DNA of 31,376 nt from COE1 sp036310845 (GCA_036310845.1 JAXJRB010000116.1:1-31376), one strand, 5' to 3'; counted from the first letter of the stretch, positions 15,370 through 24,278 are shown. The notes: generated by a model from the letters alone, not told the origin. Made by a program: numbers and translations.

Positions 15370-18123
15370 TTATTTTGTTTCATACCAGTTTTCACCTGTA
15401 TGAAGATCTACTTCCATACGAACTGCCATTTCACAAGCCAGACTTCCTGCACAATTCGTTGCATTTCGCATTTCCTCTGCAAGCAATGCCTTTACCTGTT
15501 CTACTTCTGACTCTTTGGTTTCAATTAAAAGTTCATCATGAATCTGCAAAATCAACTTCGATTTCAAGCCATTTACTCTCAACGCATTAAACACATGCAA
15601 CATTGCCATTTTAATAATATCTGCAGCAGTTCCCTGAATTGGTGAATTCATCGCAATTCTCTCACCGAAAGAACGCTGCATGAAATTCGAAGATTTCAGC
15701 TCTGGAACAGGTCTTCGTCTTCCAAACAAAGATTCACAATAACCTTTTTCCTTTGCATCTGCTACTGTCTTATCCAAAAACGTCTTAATACCCGGATATG
15801 TCTTAAAGTACTCATCAATATATCCCTTTGCTTCCTTCGGCGATATACTCAAATCCTGACTTAATCCAAACGAGCTGATTCCATACACAATACCAAAATT
15901 TACAGCTTTTGCATTTCTTCTTTGCAAATCTGTTACTTCCTCTAACGGTGTATTGAACACTTTTGAAGCTGTAATTCTGTGAATATCTTCATCCAGCTGA
16001 TATGCTTCTATCAACTGTGCATCTCCTGACATATGTGCAAGTACTCGCAATTCAATCTGAGAATAATCAGCATCAGTAAAAATACATCCCTGTGCCGGCA
16101 CAAACACTTTACGTATTCTTCTGCCGAGTTCCATTTTCATCGGAATATTCTGCAGGTTTGGCTCTGTAGAGCTTAAACGCCCTGTTGCCGTAATCGTCTG
16201 ATTAAAATTCGTATGAATACGATTATCATCCTCAATATATGCCGCCAATCCATCCGCATAGGTAGACTTTAGCTTCATAAGTCCACGATATTCTAATATC
16301 TCATTCACAATCGGATATTCCGGCGCAAGCTTCTCTAACACATCTGCTGCCGTGGAATAACCAGTCTTTGTCTTTTTTCCGCCCGGCAACTGTAGCTTTT
16401 CAAACAAAATCTCGCCAAGCTGCTTTGGAGAATTAATATTAAAATCCTCTCCTGCCGCATTATGAATGCTATTTTCCAGTTCCGTGATTCGTCCCGTAAG
16501 AGCCTCTCCATACAAGCGTAGCTCTTCCTTTTTCACCAAAATCCCCTCTTTTTCCATATCATAGAGTACATAGGACAATGGCATTTCCAATTCACGAAAC
16601 AGTTTGTCCATTCCATTCTGCTCCAATGCTTCCTGCAAAGCCGGAGCTGCCTGATACAATGCATACACTTCCTGCGCATAATAGCGAACACATTCTGTTC
16701 TCTTATCCTGATAAGCAGTTGTTACATCTGCTTTACCAAAAATCTCACTCCACTCCTGCAATGTGATTCCAAGATACTCATTCGCAATATCAACAATCTC
16801 ATAATCATTTTTCAATGGGTTAATCAAATATGCCGCTATCTTACAATCAAACAAAGTATTCGTTAAGACTTCTACTGTCTTTTCACCGGATGAATCCTCT
16901 GTCAAGTATCCATAATCCTGCTTACCGTCAAAGCAAGCAAGTGACATTTCCCCAGTCATTGTCAAATCATGTAAGCCGGCTAATATCTCTGCTTTAGAAA
17001 GCCCACTCTGTGCCTCCATGCAATATACTGTCTTTTCATCAAAGCAAAGCATGCATACAAAGACTTCCTTCTTCTCCTCTAACTGAAGGAACATCTGACC
17101 ACTTGCATTTTCTCCAACAGATCCTTCATCCTTGGCATCTGCACAAATCAGTCTGACTGCACCACGCTTTGTTGTTTTACATTTTTCAAAAATTTGTTTT
17201 GCATCGTTTGCATTTTTCACTTCTATAATTTCATATACAAACTCTGTCTTTTTCTCTTTTACATCAAATCGGCTCAGCATATTTTTGAACTCCAGCTGCT
17301 TGAACTTCTCGTACGCCTCATCTGTAAAAAGATTGTCTATTTTTGCTTTTTCATAAGAAAAATCAATATCTGCATCAATATTAATTGTAGCAAGAACCTT
17401 ACTCAAATCAGCAAGCTCTCGATTTGCTATCAAACTTTCACGAATACTCTTTTTGGTAATCTCTTCTACGTGCTCATAAATAGCCTCTATCGAACCATAC
17501 GTTACCATTAAATCCGTTGCTGTCTTTTCACCTACTTTTGGAACACCCGGAATATTATCCGCTGTATCTCCCATCAGTGCCTTTAAGTCAATAAATTGTA
17601 GCGGAGTTACCTGATATGCCTTTTCGACGTCCGCAGCATAATAGTTCTCTATCTCGGTCTTACCACCTTTTGTCTTAGGAATTCGAATCTTGATATGCTC
17701 GGATGCTATCTGTAACAAATCCCTGTCACCGGATACAAGCGACACCTCGATACCTTCTTTTTCAGAGCGCTTGGCAATTGTTCCAAGAATATCATCCGCC
17801 TCAAGTCCCGCTTTTTCCATAATCAGAACACCCATTGCCTGCAATACTTCCTTCATAACAGGCACCTGTTCACGAAGCTCCTCCGGCATTGGCTTTCTGG
17901 TTCCTTTATATTCCTTATATATTTCATGACGGAAGGTTGGCGCTTTCACATCAAATGCAACCGTCAGATAATCAGGCTTTTCTTCCTCTAAAATTTTAAA
18001 GAGAATATTCAAAAAGCCGTACACCGCATTGGTATGAAGCCCCTTTGCATTCGTTAAATCCGGCACACCATAAAATGCTCTATTTAAGATACTGTGACCA
18101 TCAATCAACACAATCTTACTCAT
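15370..18123 (-). CDS. polA: DNA polymerase I
   Basis: A 917-residue PolA, full length. The N-terminal 5'-3' exonuclease/flap domain has IDGHSILNRAFYG, EADDILGT and MGDTADNIPGVPKVGEKTA. The central domain lacks the DxE motif of an active 3'-5' proofreading exonuclease (the equivalent stretch reads GAVRLICADAKDEG), as in many Firmicutes. The polymerase domain has motif A DYSQIELRVLAHMSGD, motif B RRNAKAVNFGIVYG and motif C LQIHDELLIE. It works in Okazaki fragment maturation and repair. It is the first essential gene of the polA-coaE-FtsA-like-MBL run, with the zinc-finger gene 70 bp upstream. ATG 18123 has AAGGAG about 12 bases upstream. Confidence 0.97.
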   Translation of the reverse strand: MSKIVLIDGHSILNRAFYGVPDLTNAKGLHTNAVYGFLNILFKILEEEKPDYLTVAFDVKAPTFRHEIYKEYKGTRKPMPEELREQVPVMKEVLQAMGVLIMEKAGLEADDILGTIAKRSEKEGIEVSLVSGDRDLLQIASEHIKIRIPKTKGGKTEIENYYAADVEKAYQVTPLQFIDLKALMGDTADNIPGVPKVGEKTATDLMVTYGSIEAIYEHVEEITKKSIRESLIANRELADLSKVLATINIDADIDFSYEKAKIDNLFTDEAYEKFKQLEFKNMLSRFDVKEKKTEFVYEIIEVKNANDAKQIFEKCKTTKRGAVRLICADAKDEGSVGENASGQMFLQLEEKKEVFVCMLCFDEKTVYCMEAQSGLSKAEILAGLHDLTMTGEMSLACFDGKQDYGYLTEDSSGEKTVEVLTNTLFDCKIAAYLINPLKNDYEIVDIANEYLGITLQEWSEIFGKADVTTAYQDKRTECVRYYAQEVYALYQAAPALQEALEQNGMDKLFRELEMPLSYVLYDMEKEGILVKKEELRLYGEALTGRITELENSIHNAAGEDFNINSPKQLGEILFEKLQLPGGKKTKTGYSTAADVLEKLAPEYPIVNEILEYRGLMKLKSTYADGLAAYIEDDNRIHTNFNQTITATGRLSSTEPNLQNIPMKMELGRRIRKVFVPAQGCIFTDADYSQIELRVLAHMSGDAQLIEAYQLDEDIHRITASKVFNTPLEEVTDLQRRNAKAVNFGIVYGISSFGLSQDLSISPKEAKGYIDEYFKTYPGIKTFLDKTVADAKEKGYCESLFGRRRPVPELKSSNFMQRSFGERIAMNSPIQGTAADIIKMAMLHVFNALRVNGLKSKLILQIHDELLIETKESEVEQVKALLAEEMRNATNCAGSLACEMAVRMEVDLHTGENWYETK

Positions 18124-18193
18124 CGAAAAACGTTACTCCTTATTAACCTTAAACAAAACTCCGCATAAACCTTTTATATGTTAGAGTTTCCTA

Positions 18194-18493
18194 TCACATA
18201 AAAAATATACACGCTACCATCGTTGCAACCATAAAAAGACCGGCCTTAAGCTGGCTTCTGTGCGCTTTTTCTTGATTCGCAACCACCAATCTTTTTTCCA
18301 GTTCCATCTGTACGTCAATATCATCCGCATTTTCCAGCTCTTGAATACCTCCGGATATTAGATATTCAATCATAAGTTCATCCATGCATTCCTTACAGGA
18401 ACGCACATGTAAAATAAACTCTCGTGCAGTATCCGCGTCTAATTTATTCTCTAAAAACAGACGCATCAATCGCTGTGTTTCCTTACAATCCAT
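18194..18493 (-). CDS. Zinc-finger anti-sigma-factor-like membrane protein
   Basis: A 99-residue protein. The N-terminus MDCKETQRLMRLFLENKL and the HVRSCKEC motif (H29-x3-C33-x2-C36) match the zf-HC2/ZAS domain of anti-sigma factors. A single hydrophobic segment close to the C-terminus (about 83-99) would anchor it in the membrane. Proteins of this kind usually sit beside an ECF sigma factor gene; none is visible here, and the next gene downstream is polA. The extracytoplasmic part would be nearly absent because the TM segment ends the protein. The target is unknown. Short gap (70 bp) and same strand suggest possible co-transcription with polA. Confidence 0.72.
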   Translation of the reverse strand: MDCKETQRLMRLFLENKLDADTAREFILHVRSCKECMDELMIEYLISGGIQELENADDIDVQMELEKRLVVANQEKAHRSQLKAGLFMVATMVACIFFM

Positions 18494-18553
18494 ATAACCC
18501 TCGTTTGCTTACATCCATTTCTATTCATTTTATACTCCCTATCACATCCATAC

Positions 18554-18706
18554 ACTCTCGGAATCTTTTTACTATATGTCTTTCAGGCTATATTTTCCTT
18601 GAACTGCTTCTGATTTCTCGTCGTACACACCGTGTACGCACTGCGAAATCATCATTGTTCAATAAAAATATATCTCTGAAATTCAAATATAAAAGATTCC
18701 GAGAGT
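18554..18706. repeat. Large imperfect palindrome, MITE-like
   Basis: The ends ACTCTCGGAATCTTTT and AAAAGATTCCGAGAGT are perfect 16-bp inverted repeats. The similarity continues inward, imperfectly, for about 65 bases per arm (shared TTTCAG, ATATATTTT-like, TTGAAC and GATTTC blocks) to a central hairpin CGTACAC-ACC-GTGTACG (18622-18638). There is no coding capacity. It lies in the 463-bp gap between the zinc-finger gene and the TrmH-family gene. It resembles a non-autonomous mobile element or a very large RNA hairpin. No clear target-site duplication is visible. Confidence 0.72.
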
Positions 18707-18849
18707 ACATATCATTTATCGTGATTCATTTGAATACAAACGGAAACATTTTATGTTACATAAACATATATACTCTTTATCATACACCATTTTTCACTTT
18801 TTTTAAAGCAGAAATTACCAAAGGGATCCCTCAATCTTTTTTCTCTCAT

Positions 18850-18878
18850 TTGACACTCTTCTTTTCAAATACTATAAT
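18850..18878 (+). promoter_or_regulatory. Consensus sigma-A promoter of the TrmH-family gene
   Basis: TTGACA (18850-18855), a 17-bp spacer and TATAAT (18873-18878) on the plus strand match the vegetative consensus perfectly. The leader is about 70 bases and contains a short CACC/GGTG hairpin. The stretch 18707-18849 between the palindrome and this site shows no gene. Confidence 0.85.
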
Positions 18879-18956
18879 ATTTCTGATTTCACAATCGTTA
18901 TCCTGCACCGTTATGGTGACAAATCATTATTCAAAAATATTACAAGGAGACTAACC

Positions 18957-19784
18957 ATGTCCAACATCATTGAAATTACAGATTTAAATGCATCCGAATT
19001 AGACATCTATGCCCGCCTGTCAGAGGTACAGCTTTTACATATATATGAGCCAAAAAGAGGTCTCTTCATTGCCGAAAGTCCAAAGGTTATTGAACGGGCC
19101 CTTGATTCCGGTTGTATTCCACATTCTATTTTAGCTGAGAAAAAACACATAGAGGGTGAAGCAAAAGATATTATTACCCGTTTTGGAGATATTCCTGTTT
19201 ATACGGCTGAATTCGATATCTTAACACAACTCACAGGATTCCAGCTTACCCGCGGTATGCTGTGCGCCATGTTTCGTCCCGAATTACCAACTATAGAAGA
19301 AGTATGTGCAAATGCACGAAGAATTGCTATCTTAGAAAATGTTGTAAATCCAACGAATATCGGTGCTATTTTCCGTTCCGCTGCTGCCCTGAATATGGAT
19401 GCTGTTCTATTAACTCCGGCATGTAGCAATCCTCTATACAGACGCGCTATCAGAGTCAGCATGGGAACGGTTTTCCAGATTCCATGGACATTTATAGGCG
19501 ATGAAGCTTCCGAATGGCCTACTAAAGGCATTCAGAAATTACGCGAATTAGGCTTCAGGACAGCCGCCATGGCTTTAAACGACAACTCTGTCAGCATCGA
19601 CAATCCGCAGCTCCTAAGCGAAGAAAAGCTCGCTATTATATTAGGTACTGAAGGCGACGGACTTGCTGATACAACAATTGCAGATTGTGACTATACGGTA
19701 AAAATCCCTATGTCACACGGTGTAGATTCGTTAAATGTAGCTGCCGCAAGCGCTGTGGCATTTTGGCAACTAGGGGCAAGATAA
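18957..19784 (+). CDS. TrmH/SpoU-family RNA 2'-O-methyltransferase
   Basis: A 275-residue SPOUT methyltransferase. An N-terminal substrate-binding part (PKRGLFIAESPKVIERAL) precedes the knotted SAM domain with motif 1 NPTNIGAIFRSAAAL, motif 2 ILGTEGDGL and motif 3 SHGVDSLNVAAASAVAFW. Members 2'-O-methylate tRNA or 23S rRNA; the exact target is not evident. ATG 18957 has AAGGAG seven bases upstream and its own consensus promoter. It ends in a terminator hairpin that overlaps the stop codon and is shared with the convergent rsmH gene. Confidence 0.9.
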   Translation: MSNIIEITDLNASELDIYARLSEVQLLHIYEPKRGLFIAESPKVIERALDSGCIPHSILAEKKHIEGEAKDIITRFGDIPVYTAEFDILTQLTGFQLTRGMLCAMFRPELPTIEEVCANARRIAILENVVNPTNIGAIFRSAAALNMDAVLLTPACSNPLYRRAIRVSMGTVFQIPWTFIGDEASEWPTKGIQKLRELGFRTAAMALNDNSVSIDNPQLLSEEKLAIILGTEGDGLADTTIADCDYTVKIPMSHGVDSLNVAAASAVAFWQLGAR

Positions 19785-19796
19785 AACTTGCCCCTA
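19771..19796. terminator. Bidirectional terminator between convergent genes
   Basis: TAGGGGCAAG / CTTGCCCCTA form a 10-bp stem with a 6-nt loop that includes the TAA of the TrmH-family gene. TTTTATTT follows shortly on the plus strand. It probably also serves the minus-strand rsmH transcript. Confidence 0.75.
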
Positions 19797-19806
19797 AACC
19801 TTTTAT

Positions 19807-20850
19807 TTATGCCTTAATTGCCCAACGCATCTTGGTACTCTTGGCTCTACTATTTCTTGCACACTCTTCTGCTGAAGGACGAATGACTTCCTTTGATATC
19901 TCACTGTAAATGCCTGCATCCTGCAATTGCTTAAAGGAACGCTTTACCAATCTGTCTTCTCCGGAATGGAATGTTAATATTGCTACCCTGCCATTTGGTG
20001 CCAGAACATCCGGAAGCTTCTCCAAAAAGGAATACAGTACTTCAAATTCACTGTTTACATCAATTCGTAATGCCTGAAAAGTTCTTGCACAGGACTTCTT
20101 TACTGCCTCTTCACGCTCTGCTTTCGATACATAAACCAACGCTTCCTCGATCACTTCTTTCATCTGTCTGGTTGTTTCAATTTCTTTTCCCTTTTTGAAC
20201 CACTTCATAACAGTAGTTGCTATCTCTTCTGCATAAGGTTCATCTGCATTTTCAATTAGCATACCAACCAGTTCTTCCTGCGTTAGCTCTTTTAATCGCT
20301 CTGCTGCACTTGTTCCTTTTAATGGATTCATACGCAAATCCAAAGGTCCATCTACCTTATAAGAAAATCCTCTATCCGGATTATCTATCTGCATAGAAGA
20401 AACGCCAAGATCCGCCAATACAAAATCAAACTTCTTGCCTGTTTCTTTTGTAACCAAATCTATATCAGCAAAGTTCTGTAAGCGGACGGTTAACACATCA
20501 TCTCCAAAGCCCTGTTTTTCCAAACGTTCTTTCGTCTTTGCGGACTCTATCGGATCAACATCTAATGCATAAATATGGCCCTGTCCCTCCAAGCATTGTA
20601 ACATTGCCTTTGTATGACCACCATAACCTAATGTTGCATCCAAACCTATCATTCCCGGCTTAATCTTCAAAAAATCCAATATCTCATTCACACAGATAGA
20701 GATATGCATTCCTGCAGGAGTTCCACCCTTTCGAATCACTCGTTCTATCGTGTCTGCATACTTTTCAGGATTATGCTCCTTATATTTTTCCTTATAGCTT
20801 TTGGGATGTGTTCCCGAATAGCGTACACGACGCTTATGCTGTTTTTCCAT
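19807..20850 (-). CDS. rsmH: RsmH-family rRNA (cytosine-N4) methyltransferase
   Basis: A 347-residue SAM methyltransferase. GMHISICVNEIL corresponds to the RsmH N-terminal motif; DATLGYGGHTKAML is the SAM-binding loop, ALDVDP motif II, and FDFVLADLGVSSMQIDNPDRGFSY plus LDLRMNP are RsmH signatures. RsmH methylates C1402 of 16S rRNA. About 50 extra basic residues precede the core, and the gene is not in a cell-wall (dcw) cluster as rsmH usually is, so it may be a second copy. I start at ATG 20850; an upstream GTG at 20868 gives 353 residues. It overlaps the symporter gene by 17 bp. Confidence 0.85.
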   Translation of the reverse strand: MEKQHKRRVRYSGTHPKSYKEKYKEHNPEKYADTIERVIRKGGTPAGMHISICVNEILDFLKIKPGMIGLDATLGYGGHTKAMLQCLEGQGHIYALDVDPIESAKTKERLEKQGFGDDVLTVRLQNFADIDLVTKETGKKFDFVLADLGVSSMQIDNPDRGFSYKVDGPLDLRMNPLKGTSAAERLKELTQEELVGMLIENADEPYAEEIATTVMKWFKKGKEIETTRQMKEVIEEALVYVSKAEREEAVKKSCARTFQALRIDVNSEFEVLYSFLEKLPDVLAPNGRVAILTFHSGEDRLVKRSFKQLQDAGIYSEISKEVIRPSAEECARNSRAKSTKMRWAIKA

Positions 20851-22300
20851 CTTCTGATTCCCCCGCACTATTTTGCTTCACTTTATTCTTCTTTTCCACT
20901 TCACCAAGCGATGCTTTTACCATGCCAGTCAATGCAAATAATGCCATAGCATTCGGAATTACCATCAAATAATTAAAAGCATCTGTAAGCTCCCACACTA
21001 AATCATTTGACATCAAAGTACCAAGGAAAATAAATGCCAATGCAATTACTGTATAGATTCTGCTACTAATCTTCGCATTTTTCTCTCCAAACAAATATAT
21101 AACATTGATTTTTCCAAACATATTCCACCCAAGTATGGTAGAAAAAGCAAAAAAGAACAAACAAACTGCCACAAAAATCGCTCCAAACGATTCTCCAAAC
21201 ACTGTACCAAACGCATTCTGTGCAAGATTTGTTTTATTAATCACAGCACTCGCTGCTGCCGCACCGCATTCTGCAAGCGGACCATCCTCTGTATACATCG
21301 TAGAAATAATAACCAATGCATTTAAAGTCAACACTACGAAGGTATCAATAAACACACCCGCTATAGCAACAATTCCTTGTTCATGTGGATGTGATACATT
21401 CGCCTGTGCATGCGCATGTGGTGTAGAACCCATACCTGCCTCATTCGAAAACAAACCACGTTTTGCCCCTTGGCTGATTGCAGATTTTAGTGCAACACCA
21501 AATGCACCACCAATTATTGCCTGAGGCTGAAAAGCATATCTAAATATCATGCCAAAGGTTGCCGGAATATACTGAATACGACATACAAGGACAACGAAAC
21601 CGCCAAGTAAAAATACTGCTGCCATAATAGGCACTATCTTTTCACAAACTGCTGCCAAACGCTGCACGCCTCCCAGGAAAATAAATGCACAAATCACCAC
21701 AAGCACAACACCTGCAACCCATGACGGAATACCAAAAGCTGTCTGTATTGTGGAGCCAATGGAATTGGACTGTACCATACATCCCATAAATCCTAACGCA
21801 AGAATAATTGCCACTGCAAAGAATCCAGACAAGAATTTACCTACGCCACCTTTAAATGCCGCATTAATATAATAAACAGGCCCACCATAGATATTACCAT
21901 TCTTATCAATCACACGCGTTTTCTGTGCTAACGTTGCTTCTGCATAGATAGTCGCCATTCCCAAAAAGGCAATCACCCACATCCAGAAGATAGCACCAGG
22001 TCCACCCGCTAAAATAGCGCCAGACGCACCGATTACATTACCGGTACCTACCTGCGCTGCAATCGCTGTTGCCAAAGCCTGAAAAGAGCTCATACCCGTT
22101 TCCTGGCTCTCTCTCTTTAAGGACAGATTTCCAAATACCTTCTTCATTCCAGCTCCCAAATAGCGTATCTGTACAAAACGGGTTTTTACAGAATACCAAA
22201 GACCAACTCCGATTAATAAAAAAATCAAGATATAGCTTGATAAATAATTGTTCATTTCAACCACAATCGGATATAATACATCTTCAATTGTAACTAACAT
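20834..22300 (-). CDS. Sodium:alanine (AGCS family) symporter
   Basis: A 488-residue polytopic membrane protein of the alanine/glycine:cation symporter family. The signatures are ALATAIAAQVGTGNVIGASG, GGPGAIFWMWVIAFLGMATIYAEATLAQ and SNEAGMGSTPHAHA. It imports alanine or glycine with sodium. ATG 22300 has AAGGAGG upstream. Its 3' end overlaps the start of the rsmH-family gene by 17 bp, so the two are co-transcribed. A promoter (22368-22396) and a leader hairpin (22323-22344) precede it. The C-terminal tail is short, hydrophilic and charged. Confidence 0.93.
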   Translation of the reverse strand: MLVTIEDVLYPIVVEMNNYLSSYILIFLLIGVGLWYSVKTRFVQIRYLGAGMKKVFGNLSLKRESQETGMSSFQALATAIAAQVGTGNVIGASGAILAGGPGAIFWMWVIAFLGMATIYAEATLAQKTRVIDKNGNIYGGPVYYINAAFKGGVGKFLSGFFAVAIILALGFMGCMVQSNSIGSTIQTAFGIPSWVAGVVLVVICAFIFLGGVQRLAAVCEKIVPIMAAVFLLGGFVVLVCRIQYIPATFGMIFRYAFQPQAIIGGAFGVALKSAISQGAKRGLFSNEAGMGSTPHAHAQANVSHPHEQGIVAIAGVFIDTFVVLTLNALVIISTMYTEDGPLAECGAAAASAVINKTNLAQNAFGTVFGESFGAIFVAVCLFFFAFSTILGWNMFGKINVIYLFGEKNAKISSRIYTVIALAFIFLGTLMSNDLVWELTDAFNYLMVIPNAMALFALTGMVKASLGEVEKKNKVKQNSAGESEDGKTA

Positions 22301-22322
22301 ATTTTTCCTCCTTCATAAAAAC

Positions 22323-22344
22323 AACCACTCCCATACGAATGGTT
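22323..22344 (-). promoter_or_regulatory. Leader hairpin before the symporter gene
   Basis: On the minus strand AACCATTC / GAGTGGTT (8 bp with one G-U pair, loop GTATGG) is followed by GTTTTTATG, directly before AAGGAGG. It could act as an attenuator or a stability hairpin. A glycine riboswitch would need far more sequence than the roughly 60-base leader. Confidence 0.4.
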
Positions 22345-22367
22345 ATTTTCTCCATAAATACCTTATA

Positions 22368-22396
22368 ACCCTATCATTTCACTCACCCTTCGTCAA
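22368..22396 (-). promoter_or_regulatory. Probable promoter of the symporter gene
   Basis: TTGACG (22391-22396), a 17-bp spacer and TAGGGT (22368-22373) on the minus strand. An inverted repeat AATGGT...ACCATT (about 22414-22433) lies upstream and might bind a regulator. Confidence 0.42.
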
Positions 22397-22492
22397 CATT
22401 TTTTGATATTTGTAATGGTATACGAAAACCATTTTCTGTTTATTCATCTTATTTTTTACTAAATCTCAGTAAGAACTAAAAGCAACACGGAA

Positions 22493-23761
22493 TTAGCGCC
22501 TCTTTCGACTTAATTTAAATAATTCTTCTGCTGCAAGACGTGTCTTTGCTACAACATTTTCTCCATTTTTAGGAAAACAATAATACTGTACCTGTTCATC
22601 ACCAATACATATCATATCCCCTATTTGATACCAATTAAAATCCGAATATAAACTATATGACGCCTGTGGAATCTGGGTATAGTCCAATTGCCCGTCACAC
22701 CCTGTTAAATGAAAACCATTTTTTGAATGAACAAGTCGTCCTTCACCCACTTCATAAATACAACGGGGATTCACTAACATACATATTTTTACCTCTATAT
22801 CCAAACAATAAGAATTCTCTTCCAATTCTTTCTGCACGCATTCTCTTTCCCAATGATACCAATCAGGAATATGTGTAAATTTACCTTCTCCTGAAACAGC
22901 TTTTAAATATCCTGTTTCTGTAAGCTCATATTCTTTCTGGCATGCCTTACACCGAATCGTTATACCTTTTCCTTGCATCTTTCCTTCTGTTTCACAATGC
23001 GGACAACGATATAGCACTCTATGCAGTCCATCTGCACGGAACTTCTCTGTAACTACAATGTGTTTTTCCTGCTGTTCTTTAAAATTATCAAAGGAAAAAC
23101 TCTCCTGCAAAATATGATTTATTTCTTCTACAGACTTTTGCTGAATCTCCTCCGACGAAAGCAAGTACTGCATAGTAGCTGATACCTTTACCTTGCGTCG
23201 TTGCAGACCATTATAAAGCGGATCCCTGAGAAACGCACCATGTGTACGAATCATAACCACCGGAACATGTAAAAACTTCACACATTTTCCGATGCTATCC
23301 GGCAAAGGTGTCGCAGTCCCATCAAAGCTATAGCTCGCCTCCGGATACATTAATACCGACTCCTTTAGATTCTTGACCACATAACGCATATCTTTTACTA
23401 AATGAATATCATTAATAAATTTTTTTGTAGGAATACACCCCAGTAAACGAAGAATTGGACCTAATCCCACAAAAGCATCCTTTGTACATACTATATGAAA
23501 TGGTCTGTCTGACAGCATATACGCCACTATCTCCAAATCAATGAAACTAGAATGATTCATCAAAAACAAACATGGTTCTTTTTCTCCTAACTTTTCCATC
23601 CCAATCATATCATAAGAAAAATCCGTCAACTTTAGATCAACCCGCGATAACAATCTTATCAATTTTCGGAGTATCGACACTTGACGCAATGGTTTTTTAT
23701 GACGTTTTGTAGTCATTTTCATAACTTCTGCATAACTTTTCTTTCTAATTACTGTTTTCAT
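22493..23761 (-). CDS. PlsC-like acyltransferase with zinc ribbon
   Basis: A 422-residue protein whose first half is a 1-acylglycerol-3-phosphate acyltransferase-type domain: NHSSFID (HX4D; H70 and D75 from the chosen start) and YPEASYS in place of the usual EGTR block. The middle has a four-cysteine ribbon (CPHCETEG ... CKACQKEYEL), and the C-terminal 130 residues are an unrecognised Trp/Tyr-rich domain. The enzyme would acylate a lysophospholipid or similar acceptor at the membrane. The start is uncertain: ATG 23761 has GGGAG 12 bases upstream, and a TTG at 23800 is in frame but lacks a site. It lies 19 bp after the Gx gene, so it is probably in the same operon. Confidence 0.8.
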   Translation of the reverse strand: MKTVIRKKSYAEVMKMTTKRHKKPLRQVSILRKLIRLLSRVDLKLTDFSYDMIGMEKLGEKEPCLFLMNHSSFIDLEIVAYMLSDRPFHIVCTKDAFVGLGPILRLLGCIPTKKFINDIHLVKDMRYVVKNLKESVLMYPEASYSFDGTATPLPDSIGKCVKFLHVPVVMIRTHGAFLRDPLYNGLQRRKVKVSATMQYLLSSEEIQQKSVEEINHILQESFSFDNFKEQQEKHIVVTEKFRADGLHRVLYRCPHCETEGKMQGKGITIRCKACQKEYELTETGYLKAVSGEGKFTHIPDWYHWERECVQKELEENSYCLDIEVKICMLVNPRCIYEVGEGRLVHSKNGFHLTGCDGQLDYTQIPQASYSLYSDFNWYQIGDMICIGDEQVQYYCFPKNGENVVAKTRLAAEELFKLSRKRR

Positions 23762-23780
23762 CCCTAAACACAACTCCCAA

Positions 23781-24278
23781 CTATTTATATTCCGACACAA
23801 ACTTTAGATGCATGCTCACCTTTTTTGCCACAACTCCAATGAGCATTCCCGTTACAACTCCTGCCACTAAGAGTACCGGCATATAGTAAAATACACTCAT
23901 ATTCTCTACCACCACTGCAGCCACCAATAGCTGCCCTACATTATGACTTACTCCACCCGCAATACTAACCCCCATCACAGAAAAGCCTTTATTTTTCCTC
24001 AACAACAGCATTACCAAAAAGCTCAAAACACCACCTGCAAGGCTGTAGAGCATAGATGACATACTTCCAAATAAAAAAGATACCAATACAATCCTTGCAA
24101 TAGAGATTACCAAAGTCTGCGCCGGCTTCAATATGTATAGCGCCATTACAACAACAAGATTCGCCAATCCCAGCTTAATCCCTGGTATCCCAAAATGAAA
24201 AGGAATCAACACCTCTACATAACTAAATATCATTGCAAGCGCAATCAATATCGCTGAATATGCAACCCTTTTTGCCAT
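23781..24278 (-). CDS. Gx transporter family protein (HepI-like)
   Basis: A 165-residue membrane protein with about five hydrophobic segments. The motif IPGIKLGLANLVVVMALY is the hallmark of the Gx family, often annotated heptaprenyl diphosphate synthase component I and related to ECF substrate-binding subunits. It commonly accompanies NusG-II and ApbE proteins in extracytoplasmic flavin or quinone redox loci, which is the case here. ATG 24278 is chosen because AGAGGAG sits four bases upstream; an in-frame start at 24302 would add eight residues. It lies 31 bp after the NusG-II gene. Confidence 0.88.
   Translation of the reverse strand: MAKRVAYSAILIALAMIFSYVEVLIPFHFGIPGIKLGLANLVVVMALYILKPAQTLVISIARIVLVSFLFGSMSSMLYSLAGGVLSFLVMLLLRKNKGFSVMGVSIAGGVSHNVGQLLVAAVVVENMSVFYYMPVLLVAGVVTGMLIGVVAKKVSMHLKFVSEYK

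Noticed and set aside
15370..18123. Active proofreading in DNA polymerase I
   Set aside because: The region that should carry the DxE motif lacks the acidic pair; loss of proofreading is common in Firmicute PolA, so it is not treated as a novelty.
22301..22492. A glycine riboswitch upstream of the alanine/glycine symporter
   Set aside because: The predicted leader is only about 60 bases and shows a single 8-bp hairpin, not the paired aptamer structure.
23762..23800. Upstream TTG start for the PlsC-like protein
   Set aside because: No ribosome site, and the added residues overlap the Gx gene end without family support.
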